Of a stretch of DNA of 64,000 nucleotides, positions 25,316-33,481 are shown one piece after another; the stretch's first letter is position 1, and each line of letters opens with the position of its first letter. A program made the translations under genes and the position numbers. Source of the DNA: Actinocorallia sp. API 0066 (lineage in GTDB: Bacteria > Actinomycetota > Actinomycetes > Streptosporangiales > Streptosporangiaceae). The notes under the pieces are model-generated. The model ran no database searches. It saw nothing but the letters and a program-made list of their open reading frames with translations, and had not been told where the DNA came from. The DNA lies in assembly GCF_020991275.1 (NCBI RefSeq), contig NZ_JAJLQY010000004.1:489839-553838 (forward strand), in the 5' to 3' direction.

Positions 25316-26182
25316 TCACCCGTGCGCGATCACCACGGGGCAGTGCGCGTGGTGCAGCACGGCGGTGCTCACCGACCCGAGGACGAGCCCCGGGAAGCCG
25401 CCCCTGCCCCGGCTGCCGACCACGAGCAGGTCGGCCCGCGCCGACGCCCCGGCCAGCGCCCTGACGGTCCTGGCCCGCACGACGTCCTCGACCACCTCCA
25501 CGTCCGGGTACCGCCGCGCCCACCCGGCGACGGCCTCCGCCAGCACGAGGTGTTCCTCCTGGGCGACGAGCGTGGGGTCGAACACGACGGGCTGCATCTC
25601 GCCGTGCCCGGTCGAGGCGGGGTGCGTCCAGGCGTGCACGGCCCGCAGCCGCGCCTTGCGGGCGTCGGCCTCGGCGAACGCGAACGCCAGGGCGGGGCCC
25701 GCGCTCGCCGCGGTGTCCACGCCGACGACGACCTCTCCGTGCGGGTGCTGGTCGGCGCCGCGCACGACCGCGACGGGGCCGGGCGCGTGCACCGCGACCT
25801 GTCCGGTGACCGAGCCGAGCAGCAGCCCGGTCAGCTCGCCGTGGCCCCGGCCGCCGACCGCGAGCAGCGCCGCGCCCTCGGCCTCGCCGATCAGGGCGGC
25901 GGCCGCGCCGCCCGGCACGAGCGCCGTCTCGACCCGTGGCGGGGCCGCCGCCGCCGCGTGGTCGGCGGCCCTGCCGAGCGCGCGCAGGCAGCCGTCCCGC
26001 AGGTCGGCGCGGACGGCCTCGGCGCCGACGGCGGAGGCGGGCTCCAGCAGCCGGGCCGGGACGGCGAACACCAGCCGCAGCGGCAGCCGGTGCCGGGCCG
26101 CGTACTCGGCGGCCCACCCGGCGGCGGCGAAGCCCGGCTCCGAGCCGTCCACGCCCGCGACGACCGGCCGCGTGTCAGCCAC
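25316..26182 (-). CDS. Tandem-domain universal stress protein B
   Basis: 288 residues. Two UspA domains, starting VVAGVDGSEPG and VVVGVDTAAS. The ATP loops are VGGRGHGELTGLLLGSVT and VGSRGRGGFPGLVLGSVSTAV, both intact, followed by HHAHCPVVIAHG. GTG start overlaps the stop of the upstream Usp C gene by 8 bases. It is the last gene of a three-Usp operon reading leftwards from about 27853. Confidence 0.9.
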   Translation of the reverse strand: MADTRPVVAGVDGSEPGFAAAGWAAEYAARHRLPLRLVFAVPARLLEPASAVGAEAVRADLRDGCLRALGRAADHAAAAAPPRVETALVPGGAAAALIGEAEGAALLAVGGRGHGELTGLLLGSVTGQVAVHAPGPVAVVRGADQHPHGEVVVGVDTAASAGPALAFAFAEADARKARLRAVHAWTHPASTGHGEMQPVVFDPTLVAQEEHLVLAEAVAGWARRYPDVEVVEDVVRARTVRALAGASARADLLVVGSRGRGGFPGLVLGSVSTAVLHHAHCPVVIAHG

Positions 26183-27002
26183 GGCTCAGGGAGTGCGCGA
26201 CGGCGACGTTGGTCGGCGCGACGTCGATCATCGCGCCGCTCACCGAGCCGAGCCGCAGGTTCGGCGGCCCGTCCTCGCCCCTGTCCCCCACGACGAGCAG
26301 CGACGCCCCCTGCGCGGCCTCCAGGAGCACCGCACGGGCCTCGCGGTGCACGAGCCGCACCGTGACGTCGGCCGCCGGGTGTTTGGTCCGCCACAGGCCG
26401 ATCTCGCGCTCCAGCCACGACCCGGACGTCCTGGCGAACTCCTCGTGCGTCGAGGCGTCCGCGGGCAGCTCGGCGGCGTGCACCACGACGAGCTCGCTGC
26501 GGCGCAGCACCGCCTCCTCGAACGCGAGCGCCAGCGCCGCGTGTGAGGCCCGCGACCCGTCGATCCCGACCACGATCGGCCCCTCGGCCGCCGGGTCCCG
26601 CACCACAACGACGGGGCACAGCGCGTGCCCGGCGACCTGCCGGGGCGTCGAACCGGACGCCAGCGCCGGGAACCCGCCCGCGCCGCGCGCCCCGACCACC
26701 AGCATCACCGCCTGGGACGCCTCGTGCAGCAGGGTCGGCGAGGCCGGGCCCTGCACCAGCGCCTTGCGGACCTTCAGGCTCGGCGCCATCGTCTCGGCGA
26801 CGAACATGCCCTTGCTGAGCTCCAGGTCGGCGAAGCGCTGGACCGTCTCGTAGGACGCGGTGTGCAGCGGGTCGGCGTACAGCCAGTGCCAGGCGTGGCA
26901 GACGACGAGTTCGAGGCCGCGCAGGGTGGCCTCGCGGACCGCCCAGCGGACCGCGCGCTCGCTGCCCGCCGACCCGTCGTAGCCGACGACGATCTCGTTC
27001 AT
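26175..27002 (-). CDS. Tandem-domain universal stress protein C
   Basis: 275 residues. Domain one starts MNEIVVGYDGSAGSERAVRWA and carries VGARGAGGFPALASGSTPRQV. Domain two starts IVVGIDGSRASHAAL and carries VGDRGEDGPPNLRLGSVSGAM, where the second glycine of the ATP loop is replaced by Asp, so nucleotide binding by this half is doubtful. The start overlaps the stop of Usp D in ATGA. Middle gene of the operon. Confidence 0.9.
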   Translation of the reverse strand: MNEIVVGYDGSAGSERAVRWAVREATLRGLELVVCHAWHWLYADPLHTASYETVQRFADLELSKGMFVAETMAPSLKVRKALVQGPASPTLLHEASQAVMLVVGARGAGGFPALASGSTPRQVAGHALCPVVVVRDPAAEGPIVVGIDGSRASHAALALAFEEAVLRRSELVVVHAAELPADASTHEEFARTSGSWLEREIGLWRTKHPAADVTVRLVHREARAVLLEAAQGASLLVVGDRGEDGPPNLRLGSVSGAMIDVAPTNVAVAHSLSRG

Positions 27003-27853
27003 GGCTCTTCTCCCGACTCTCCCGACTCTCCCGACGTGACGACGGCGACAGGGCAGTGCGCGTGGTGCAGGACGCCGTGGGACACCGACCCGAGGACGAC
27101 GCCCTTCAGCCCGCCCAGGCCGCGCGACCCGACGACGAGGAGGTCGGCCCGCTCGGACTCGCCCGTGAGCGCCGCCACCGGATGCTCGAAGGGCATCTCG
27201 CCGGTGCACTTCACGTCCGGGTACCGCTCGGCCCACGGCTCGATGATCTGCTGGATCCGGTCGAGCGGGCCCGCGCTGAGCACCGCGAGGTCCGGGGTGT
27301 CCCACGAGTGCACGGCCCGCAGGTCGGCGCCGCGCGCCCTGGCCTCGGTGAACGCGAAGTCCAGCAGCTCGGGCGACTCCCGGTCCAGCTCGATGCCGAC
27401 GACGACGGTGCCGCGCGTCCCCGAGGTGTCGCCGCGCACGACGACGACGGGGCAGGCGGCCCGTCCGGCGACCCGCAGGCCGGTCGAGCCGAGCAGCAGG
27501 CCCGCGAACCTGCCCGTCCCCCGGTGCCCGAGGACGAGCAGGGCGCACCGCCCGGCGAGCTCGATGAGCGCCCGGTCGGTGTGGCCGCGCAGCTCCTCGG
27601 TGGTGACCGCGACGCCCGGGAACAGGCCCGTCACCGAGGATCTGGCGGCGGCGAGGATCACCCTGCCCCGCTCGCCCACGCCCGACTCGGCGTCCGGGAC
27701 GGCCTCCCCGAACCTCGGCTGCGGCTCCCGTACGTGCACGACGTGCAGCGCCGTCCTGTGCCGCGCCGCCTCCTGCGCGGCCCACCGCACGGCGGCCCCC
27801 GCCGCTGGTGATCCGTCGGTCGCCACCGCGACCGGCCCCCTGGTCAGCTCCAT
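26999..27853 (-). CDS. Tandem-domain universal stress protein D
   Basis: 284 residues. First domain begins VAVATDGSPAAGAAVRWAAQEA and ends LGHRGTGRFAGLLLGSTGLRVAG, intact ATP loop. Second begins TVVVGIELDRESPE and ends VGSRGLGGLKGVVLGSVSHGVLHHAHCPVAVV. A Ser/Gly/Glu repeat tail (SGESGESGEEP) is unusual. It is the first gene of the leftward Usp operon, 97 bases from the DevR-box-like site. Confidence 0.9.
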   Translation of the reverse strand: MELTRGPVAVATDGSPAAGAAVRWAAQEAARHRTALHVVHVREPQPRFGEAVPDAESGVGERGRVILAAARSSVTGLFPGVAVTTEELRGHTDRALIELAGRCALLVLGHRGTGRFAGLLLGSTGLRVAGRAACPVVVVRGDTSGTRGTVVVGIELDRESPELLDFAFTEARARGADLRAVHSWDTPDLAVLSAGPLDRIQQIIEPWAERYPDVKCTGEMPFEHPVAALTGESERADLLVVGSRGLGGLKGVVLGSVSHGVLHHAHCPVAVVTSGESGESGEEP

Positions 27854-27932
27854 CCCCCTAGTGTCACCTTCCGTGTCCGTCCGGTCGCGACCGGCTCCCG
27901 TGTTCGGCCTGTGCCCGGCCGCCGCCCCTGTG

Positions 27933-27966
27933 CGAAGGGCCCTTCGGCGCGGGACCTTCGCCCCTA
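27933..27966. promoter_or_regulatory. Divergent promoter with two DevR-type palindromes
   Basis: CGAAGGGCCCTTCG (27933-27946) is a perfect 14-bp palindrome and GGGACCTTCGCCCCTA (27951-27966) matches the island's box. They lie between the leftward Usp operon and the rightward small-protein gene, so one pair could serve both directions. Confidence 0.55.
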
Positions 27967-28029
27967 AACGCGAGGGGCCTCCCTGGTCGAGACTGCTGTT
28001 TCCGGAACCTTCGGCGAGGAGAGGGCGGG

Positions 28030-28251
28030 ATGCACATGTCCGGCGAGCACGACGGCGGGGCGCGGACCCCGGTCGGCACCGCGGAACTCGAATCCCTCAT
28101 CCGTGATCTGGAGGAGCGGACGGCGCGCGTCACGGAGTCGCTGATGACGGTGGCCGAGGACTTCGCTCGTGCCCCGTCCGAGGAGCGCGCGGAGGCCGTC
28201 AGGCTGGCCGCCGAGACGCTGCTGACGCCGCCCACGGTTCCTGGGCCCTGA
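28030..28251 (+). CDS. Small acidic helical protein of unknown function
   Basis: 73 residues with a reasonable ribosome site (GAGGAGAGGGCGGG). After 15 polar residues the sequence is a long amphipathic, acidic helix (ELESLIRDLEERTARVTESLMTVAEDFARAPSEERAEAVRLAAETLL). No domain recognised. Its promoter holds the DevR-type palindromes and a strong terminator follows, so it is a monocistronic member of the putative regulon. Confidence 0.7.
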   Translation: MHMSGEHDGGARTPVGTAELESLIRDLEERTARVTESLMTVAEDFARAPSEERAEAVRLAAETLLTPPTVPGP

Positions 28252-28286
28252 GGCTCCCTGCTTACGCTGTGCTGCTCTGTTCGGCC

Positions 28287-28320
28287 GAGACGGCACCCGC
28301 CTCAGCGCGGGTGCCGTCTC
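28287..28320. terminator. Strong bidirectional hairpin terminator
   Basis: GAGACGGCACCCGC (28287-28300) pairs perfectly with GCGGGTGCCGTCTC (28307-28320) around a 6-base loop, followed by GCGTTT. It lies between convergent genes. Confidence 0.75.
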
Positions 28321-28332
28321 GCGTTTGACCGG

Positions 28333-29193
28333 CTACTCCGCGTGCTCGTGCGGCGGGTGCACGACGCTCACCGGGCAGAGCGCGTGGTGGATCGCCCCCT
28401 CACTCGACGAGCCGAGCAGCCGCTTGCGCAGGGTGCCGCCGCTGCGCGCGCCCACCACGAGCGCCCGCGCGCCCTCGCTCGACTCGATGAGGACCGTCGT
28501 CGGGTCGCCGTCCACGAACCGCGCCTCGACCGGGACGTCCGGATGGGCCGCCCCGCCTTCGGCGACGGCCCTGTCGAACCGCGCCCGGGCGATCTCGCGC
28601 AGGCCCTCCTCGGTGACGAACGGCGTGTCGCGGACGCTGGCGCTGCCCGGGTAGACGCACAGCGCGGTGACGCCGACGCCGCGCGCCTTCGCCTCCTCCA
28701 GCGCCGCCAGCAGCACGCCCGCCGACACCCGTGAGCCGTCCAGGCCCGCCACGACCGGCCCCTCGGGGTGGTCGTCGCCGCGCACCACGGTGACGACGCC
28801 GTCGGCGTGCGCGGCGACCTGGGCGCCGACCGAGCCGATGAGGGCGCGGCGCACCGCGCCCAGGCCCAGGCTGCCGACGACGGTCAGCTCGGCGTACTGG
28901 GACAGGTCGATGAGGGTGTAGGCGGGGGAACCGCTGTACGTCCTGGTCAGCACGTCCAGGCCGGGGTGGGAGGTGCGGATCTTGGCTGCGGCGTCGCCGA
29001 CCAGTTGCGCCGCCGTCTCTTCCATGGCTTCCATCGGCATGACGGCGGTGAAGCCGGGGTAGACCACCTGCCACACGTGGCAGATCGTCAGCGACAGCCC
29101 TCGGGCCGACGCCTCCTGCGCCGCCCACTCCAGGGCGCGGTCACCCCCTTCCGAGCCGTCGTAGCCGACCAGGACGCCGAGGGCTTCGGCCAT
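28333..29193 (-). CDS. Tandem-domain universal stress protein E
   Basis: 286 residues, two Usp domains starting GVLVGYDGSEGGDRALEWA and VVAGLDGSRVSAGVL. The ATP loops read VGSLGLGAVRRALIGSVG and VGARSGGTLRKRLLGSSSEGA, the second lacking one usual glycine. HHALCPVSVVHPPHEHAE gives a His-rich tail. ATG at 29193 follows GGAGGTTGGAGACAC. It is the last gene of a leftward unit with the alcohol dehydrogenase (19-base gap) and the cNMP-binding protein. Confidence 0.9.
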   Translation of the reverse strand: MAEALGVLVGYDGSEGGDRALEWAAQEASARGLSLTICHVWQVVYPGFTAVMPMEAMEETAAQLVGDAAAKIRTSHPGLDVLTRTYSGSPAYTLIDLSQYAELTVVGSLGLGAVRRALIGSVGAQVAAHADGVVTVVRGDDHPEGPVVAGLDGSRVSAGVLLAALEEAKARGVGVTALCVYPGSASVRDTPFVTEEGLREIARARFDRAVAEGGAAHPDVPVEARFVDGDPTTVLIESSEGARALVVGARSGGTLRKRLLGSSSEGAIHHALCPVSVVHPPHEHAE

Positions 29194-29212
29194 GTGTCTC
29201 CAACCTCCATGG

Positions 29213-30274
29213 TTAACGGTCCTGCGTGGGAACGATGACGGCACGACCCGTCAGCTCGCCCGAGGCCAGCCGCCGGTAGGCGGTCACCGCCTCGGTGAGC
29301 GGGAAGGTCGTGATCTCCGGGACCAGCATCCCGCGCGCGGCGAGGTCCAGCACCTCGCCGAGCTCCGGGCGGGTCCCCCAGTACGTGGACTGCACCGACA
29401 CCTCGTAGGCGGGTGTGGTGAACGAAACGGGCAGGCTGCCGCCGCCGAGGCCCACGACCGTGACGTCGCCGAGCATCCGCGCGGCGGCGCCCGCCGTGGC
29501 GAGGGTCACGTCGTTGGCGACCATGTCGATGACGACGTCGGCGCCGCGCCGGTGCGGCGTGGCCTTGCGGATCTCGGCGGCCGTGTCGGGCCCCGAGGGC
29601 AGGACGAGGTCCGCGCCGAGCGTCTCGGCCAGCTTCAGCGCCTCGGGCCTGGTGTCCACCGCGACGACCCGCGCGGACGTGGTGGCCTTCAGGATCTGGA
29701 CCGCCATGTGGCCGAGCCCGCCGACGCCGATCACGACGGCCGTCGCGGTGGGCCCGAGCTTGCCCCACGACCTGCGCACCGCGTGGAACGGGGTCAGCCC
29801 CGCGTCGGTGAGCGGCGCTGCGTGGACGGGATCCAGGCCGTCGGGGAGCGGCACCAGGAGCCGCGCGGCGGGCACCAGCATGAAGTCGGCCATCCCGCCG
29901 TCCAGACCGAGGCCGCCGCCTCCGCCGGGCGTGGGCGCCTCCCAGGGCTTCTCGCAGTAGTTCTCCGCGCCCCGGAGGCAGCGCCCGCAGGAGCCGCACC
30001 CCCACGGCCCGTAGACGGCGACGGGCTGGCCGACGTCAAGGCCGCGCACCCCGCTGCCGAGCGCGTGCACCCAGCCCGCGTTCTCGTGCCCCAGCACGAA
30101 CGGAGGGCTCCACGGCAGGCCGCCCTCCTCGAAGTCGTGCATGAGGTGCAGGTCGGAGTGGCAGGCGCCCGCCCCGCCGATCTTGACCACCACCTGGCCG
30201 GGACCCGGCTCCGGCGCCGGGAGCTCCACCAGCTCGGGCTCGGACTTCCAGTCGTTCAGCCTCAGTGCGCGCAT
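29213..30274 (-). CDS. Zinc-dependent alcohol dehydrogenase (MDR family)
   Basis: 353 residues. Catalytic-zinc ligands: C in GACHSDLHL, H in LGHENAGWV, with the usual Glu after it. Structural-zinc lobe: CGSCGRCLRGAENYC, all four Cys present. Cofactor fold: VIGVGGLGHMAVQILKA, followed by VAVDTRPEAL with Asp at the end of beta-2, favouring NAD(H). It probably interconverts alcohols and aldehydes, possibly to regenerate NAD under low oxygen, as suggested by its place between a cNMP-binding protein and Usp E. Same operon as both. Confidence 0.9.
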   Translation of the reverse strand: MRALRLNDWKSEPELVELPAPEPGPGQVVVKIGGAGACHSDLHLMHDFEEGGLPWSPPFVLGHENAGWVHALGSGVRGLDVGQPVAVYGPWGCGSCGRCLRGAENYCEKPWEAPTPGGGGGLGLDGGMADFMLVPAARLLVPLPDGLDPVHAAPLTDAGLTPFHAVRRSWGKLGPTATAVVIGVGGLGHMAVQILKATTSARVVAVDTRPEALKLAETLGADLVLPSGPDTAAEIRKATPHRRGADVVIDMVANDVTLATAGAAARMLGDVTVVGLGGGSLPVSFTTPAYEVSVQSTYWGTRPELGEVLDLAARGMLVPEITTFPLTEAVTAYRRLASGELTGRAVIVPTQDR

Positions 30275-30306
30275 CTCCCCGCCTCCCCGGTGTCTCGGTA
30301 GCCCGC

Positions 30307-30801
30307 CTAGACCGCGTGGTCGTAGGCGTCGTACGCCCTGTGCTCCTCGTGCTCCGCCGCGTCGACCAGCCTGAGCCGCGTCGACTGGAGCCGGCCGAGG
30401 ATCAACTGGGTGAACCTGGCGTTCAGCTCCGCCCCCAGGCCCGGATGGGCGGCGCAGTGCGTGCGGACGAGCGCCGCGTCGAACTCCAGCGCCGTCAGCG
30501 GCATGGTGACGTAGGCACCGAACCGCCAGGTGCGCGGCGGGAACAGCCACGACCAGCCCACGATGGCGCCGCGCCCGAAGAACTCCACGGGTATGTGGCC
30601 CCTACCCGGCGCGGGCAGGTCCAACCTGACCTGTCCGGAGAGGATCGCCCAGAACCTGTCGGCCGAGCCGCCCTCCCGGAACATGCGGTGGCCCTCGGGG
30701 TAGCGCACCTCGGACGCCGTCGTCGCCAGGAGGCCGAGATAGCCGCCCGGCATGCCCCGGAAGAAGTCGTGCGCGGCGAGCAGTTTCGGGTCCACGCTCA
30801 T
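30307..30801 (-). CDS. Cyclic-nucleotide-binding domain protein without DNA-binding domain
   Basis: 164 residues forming a CRP-type beta-roll: FFRGMPGGYLGLLATTASEVRYPEGHRMFREGGSADRFWAILSGQVRLDL and FFGRGAIVGWSWLFPP. The phosphate-binding cassette normally GEXXLL..R..A reads GAIVGWSWLFPPRTWRFGA, so cNMP binding is uncertain. The C-terminal HTH of CRP proteins is missing. It may act as a protein partner or sensor. The ATG at 30801 follows the two DevR-type boxes by 86 bases. First gene of the leftward unit with the alcohol dehydrogenase and Usp E. Confidence 0.8.
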   Translation of the reverse strand: MSVDPKLLAAHDFFRGMPGGYLGLLATTASEVRYPEGHRMFREGGSADRFWAILSGQVRLDLPAPGRGHIPVEFFGRGAIVGWSWLFPPRTWRFGAYVTMPLTALEFDAALVRTHCAAHPGLGAELNARFTQLILGRLQSTRLRLVDAAEHEEHRAYDAYDHAV

Positions 30802-30887
30802 CGGTGCCTCCCCAGTGGGTCCTTCTCGACACCCCAAGTCCACCAGCGGGGCGCGCGCCGGGTCAGGGGCGCACGTCCCCGGCGCCG

Positions 30888-30923
30888 GGGACCTCCGCCG
30901 GGCGCCCGGGACCTTCGTCCCTA
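30888..30923. promoter_or_regulatory. Two DevR-box-like palindromes in a divergent promoter
   Basis: GGGACCTCCGCC (30888-30899) and GGGACCTTCGTCCCTA (30908-30923) are spaced 20 bases start to start, like primary and secondary DevR sites. The second ends 34 bases before the GTG of the rightward gene and serves the leftward cNMP-binding gene at longer distance. Confidence 0.6.
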
Positions 30924-30957
30924 CAGCCGGACCGGGCGCCGGGCGAACCTTGGGGGC

Positions 30958-31830
30958 GTGGATCGGAGCCAGGCAGGCACGGCGGGGCGGTACCGGGTGC
31001 GCGGCACCGCCCCGCGGCCGTACCGGATCGTCGACCGGTACGCGGCGGCGCCCGGCGAGCTGACGCTCGTCCTGGCGCCCGAGGGGCCGTCCGGCGGCGA
31101 CGGGCCGGGCGGACACCGGCCGGGGCCGTCGGCGGCGGGACGGTTCTGGGTGCTGCACACCGCGTCCGGCCAACGGCTGCCCGCCGCCGACGTGTCGGCG
31201 CGGCGGCTGCACTCCGACGGCGCGACCGCCGAGAGCTCCCTGGTGGAGGTGCGGGCGCTGCGGGTGCCGTGCGGTCCTTCGGTCTGCGGGATCGGCGACG
31301 TGGTGGGTCTTTCCGGGCCGCGTGGGCTCGGCTGGGACCTGCGCGCCGCCGTCGGGCTCGACCTCCTCGTCGTCGGCTGGGAACGCGGCCTGGGGCTGCT
31401 GCGGCCCGTCGTCGAGCGGGCCCTGGCGGACGCGGCGCGGTACCGGGCGCTGCGGGTGTGGGCGGCGGGCGCCGTCTGGTCGGCGAGCGGCCCGGAGCGG
31501 GAGCAGGGCGACGGGCTTACCGGGGCGATCGCTCCGGGCGGCCTGGCGGAACCCGCCCTGCGGTTCGACCCCTCGGCGACCGTGGCGCTGCTCGCCGGGC
31601 CACTGCACGAGACGGCCGCCACGGCACGTGCCCTACGCGCCCAGGGAGTGCCCGCCGCGCGCATCCAGGTGGCCGCGCACGAGCTTCTCAGCTGCGGAAG
31701 CGGACGGTGCGGAGGCTGCCGGTTCGAGGGCGCCGCCGGACCCGTCCGGGCCTGCTCCGACGGGCCCGTCCTGCGCTACGACCAGCTTCCCGTCAGCGGG
31801 GATTCCCCTCGGCCGACAGCAACACCATGA
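30958..31830 (+). CDS. Orphan hydrogenase-gamma/PyrK-type FAD and 2Fe-2S subunit
   Basis: 290 residues resembling the electron-transfer subunit of sulfhydrogenases and dihydroorotate dehydrogenase B. The ferredoxin-reductase-like core has VVGLSGPRGLGWDL and DLLVVGWERGLGLLRPVV (cofactor-binding). The C terminus has a [2Fe-2S] site CGSGRCGGCRF...ACSDGPVLRYDQLP with four Cys. No hydrogenase or DHOD catalytic subunit is next to it in this window, so its partner is unknown. GTG at 30958 follows TTGGGGGC. The DevR-type box in front suggests hypoxic or redox control. Confidence 0.75.
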   Translation: MDRSQAGTAGRYRVRGTAPRPYRIVDRYAAAPGELTLVLAPEGPSGGDGPGGHRPGPSAAGRFWVLHTASGQRLPAADVSARRLHSDGATAESSLVEVRALRVPCGPSVCGIGDVVGLSGPRGLGWDLRAAVGLDLLVVGWERGLGLLRPVVERALADAARYRALRVWAAGAVWSASGPEREQGDGLTGAIAPGGLAEPALRFDPSATVALLAGPLHETAATARALRAQGVPAARIQVAAHELLSCGSGRCGGCRFEGAAGPVRACSDGPVLRYDQLPVSGDSPRPTATP

Positions 31831-32230
31831 TCATGAAGGCCAGGAGGCCGGCGAACACCAGAAGTTGAAGGCCGACGATCCGCGCGCCGACCGACAGACC
31901 CGTCCAGGGGCGGTCGGCGGCCATCACGACGAACCCGGCGACCAGCGCTCCGATCAGGCAGCCGTGCAGCGCCACCCGCTGCCGGTACCGCCAGCGGCCC
32001 GGATCGTGCGCCGCGAGCGCGCCCCGCACCCCCGCCCACAACAGGAGCAGCCCGGTCAGGCACCCGGCCGAAAGCAGCAGCGGGAAGACCACGAGCGCCG
32101 TCGCGTCCTGCACGTCGCCGTACTCGGACTGCCAGAGCGGGTAGTCCACCAGAACGCGCAGGCAGAGGCAGAGGACGAACGCGCCCGCCCCCAGCACCAG
32201 CGCGCTCGTGCCCGCCCGCACCCAGGTCAC
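31793..32230 (-). CDS. Four-helix membrane protein of unknown function
   Basis: 145 residues with four membrane helices: ALVLGAGAFVLCLCLRVLV, ALVVFPLLLSAGCLTGLLLL, HGCLIGALVAGFVVMAA and IVGLQLLVFAGLLAFMIMVLL. No family motif recognised. The GTG at 32230 overlaps the stop of the small upstream gene in GTGA. Its 3' end overlaps the end of the Fe-S flavoprotein gene on the other strand by 38 bases. Confidence 0.7.
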   Translation of the reverse strand: MTWVRAGTSALVLGAGAFVLCLCLRVLVDYPLWQSEYGDVQDATALVVFPLLLSAGCLTGLLLLWAGVRGALAAHDPGRWRYRQRVALHGCLIGALVAGFVVMAADRPWTGLSVGARIVGLQLLVFAGLLAFMIMVLLSAEGNPR

Positions 32231-32388
32231 TCCGTGTCGGCCCCCTCCGGCGGCGGGCTCGCCGCGACGGCGGGACCCGGCCGTCCGGGACCCGCGGCCG
32301 GGCCCTCCAACAGCGCCAGGACCTGGTCGATGCGCTCGTCGGTCAGGTCGGGCAGGGCGCCGTGCCCGGACAGATAGCCATCCCGCAT
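32227..32388 (-). CDS. Very small protein upstream of the membrane protein
   Basis: 53 residues (MRDGYLSGHGALPDL...), with a predicted helix LTDERIDQVLALLEG and a Pro/Gly-rich tail. The only strong support is the GTGA stop-start overlap with the membrane-protein gene. No good ribosome site before the ATG; codon pattern fits coding. It could be a leader or regulatory peptide. Confidence 0.5.
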   Translation of the reverse strand: MRDGYLSGHGALPDLTDERIDQVLALLEGPAAGPGRPGPAVAASPPPEGADTE

Positions 32389-32558
32389 GACGCCAAGTAA
32401 TACTCCCGTCACACCAGGTACCGCCAGTGCCCGCGCCCCGGCGCGTCGCCGTTTTACCCGGCCGTGGCCGCCGCGCGCACCCACGCGCGCACCGTCCGGG
32501 ACGATACGGTTTGGGCAGGCGCGCCGACCGGAGGGCGCCCCCTGCCCTGGGAGAGCGA

Positions 32559-33473
32559 GTGAGCCGATCGCCGCACGGCGGCCTGCCCGACTTCGTCGTC
32601 ATCGGAGCCCAGAAGTCGGCCTCCACGTTCCTGCAGGACCAGATGGCGCTGCACCCGGACGTCGAGCTGGCCGAAGGCGAAGTCAGAGCCTTCGAGGACC
32701 CGTTCTACGACGCGGCTGCTGTCGCGGCTCTGCCTTCGCTGTTCCAAGGCTCCGGACGGGTACGCGGCATCAAGAGGCCGGACTACCTGGGCCGTCCCGA
32801 GGTCGCCGCGCGGCTGCGCGAGCACCTGCCGGAAGCAAGGCTGCTCGTCGTCGTGCGGGAGCCCGTCGCGCGCGCGGTGTCGGCGTACTACCACTACGTC
32901 CGGCACGGGTTCCTCCCGCTGCTCCCGCTGGAGGACGCCTTCGCCCGGCTCCTGGACGGCTCCCTGGACGCCGAGTACCCGCGCGCCCCCGAGATCCTCT
33001 CCTACGGCCGCTACGGGCACCACCTGGCGCGGTACCTGGAGCACTTCCCCGCCGAGCGGATCGCCGTGTTCGAGCAGAAGGCGCTGACCGCCGACCCGGC
33101 CGCCGCGCTGCGCCGCGCCTTCACGCTCGTCGGCGTCGATCCGGAGTTCACGCCGCCGCCCGCGCCGCGCGTGTCCAACCGCGGCGTCTACTCCCCGGCC
33201 CGGCTGCGGCTGCTGCGCACCAAGAACCGGTTCATGTACGAGTACACGCCCGAACTCTCGCTGCGGCGGCCCCGGCGGCCCTCCCCCGCCGGCTGGCTGT
33301 ACAACGCCTCCGTCGTCGGCCTGGACCGGCTCGTGCTCAGCCGGTTCGACCCGGGACGGGCACCCGCGCCGACGCCGGAGCTGCGGGCCCGGCTGGAGGC
33401 TTTCTACGCGGACGACAGGGCGGCGCTGCTGGCCGCCGCGCCTTCCCTGCGCGCCGAGGCCGCCTGGCTCTAG
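32559..33473 (+). CDS. Sulfotransferase family protein
   Basis: 304 residues. The PAPS 5'-phosphosulfate loop is IGAQKSASTFLQDQM with the catalytic Lys, and the 3'-phosphate site is VVREPVARAVSAYYHY. The middle has DYLGRPEVAARLREHLPEARLL, as in heparan/N-acetylglucosamine sulfotransferase-like bacterial proteins. The GTG start follows GGGAGAGC. Acceptor could be a carbohydrate or lipid. It is convergent with a P450 gene 8 bases away; no other biosynthetic genes adjoin. Confidence 0.88.
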   Translation: MSRSPHGGLPDFVVIGAQKSASTFLQDQMALHPDVELAEGEVRAFEDPFYDAAAVAALPSLFQGSGRVRGIKRPDYLGRPEVAARLREHLPEARLLVVVREPVARAVSAYYHYVRHGFLPLLPLEDAFARLLDGSLDAEYPRAPEILSYGRYGHHLARYLEHFPAERIAVFEQKALTADPAAALRRAFTLVGVDPEFTPPPAPRVSNRGVYSPARLRLLRTKNRFMYEYTPELSLRRPRRPSPAGWLYNASVVGLDRLVLSRFDPGRAPAPTPELRARLEAFYADDRAALLAAAPSLRAEAAWL

Positions 33474-33481
33474 CGGCCCGC

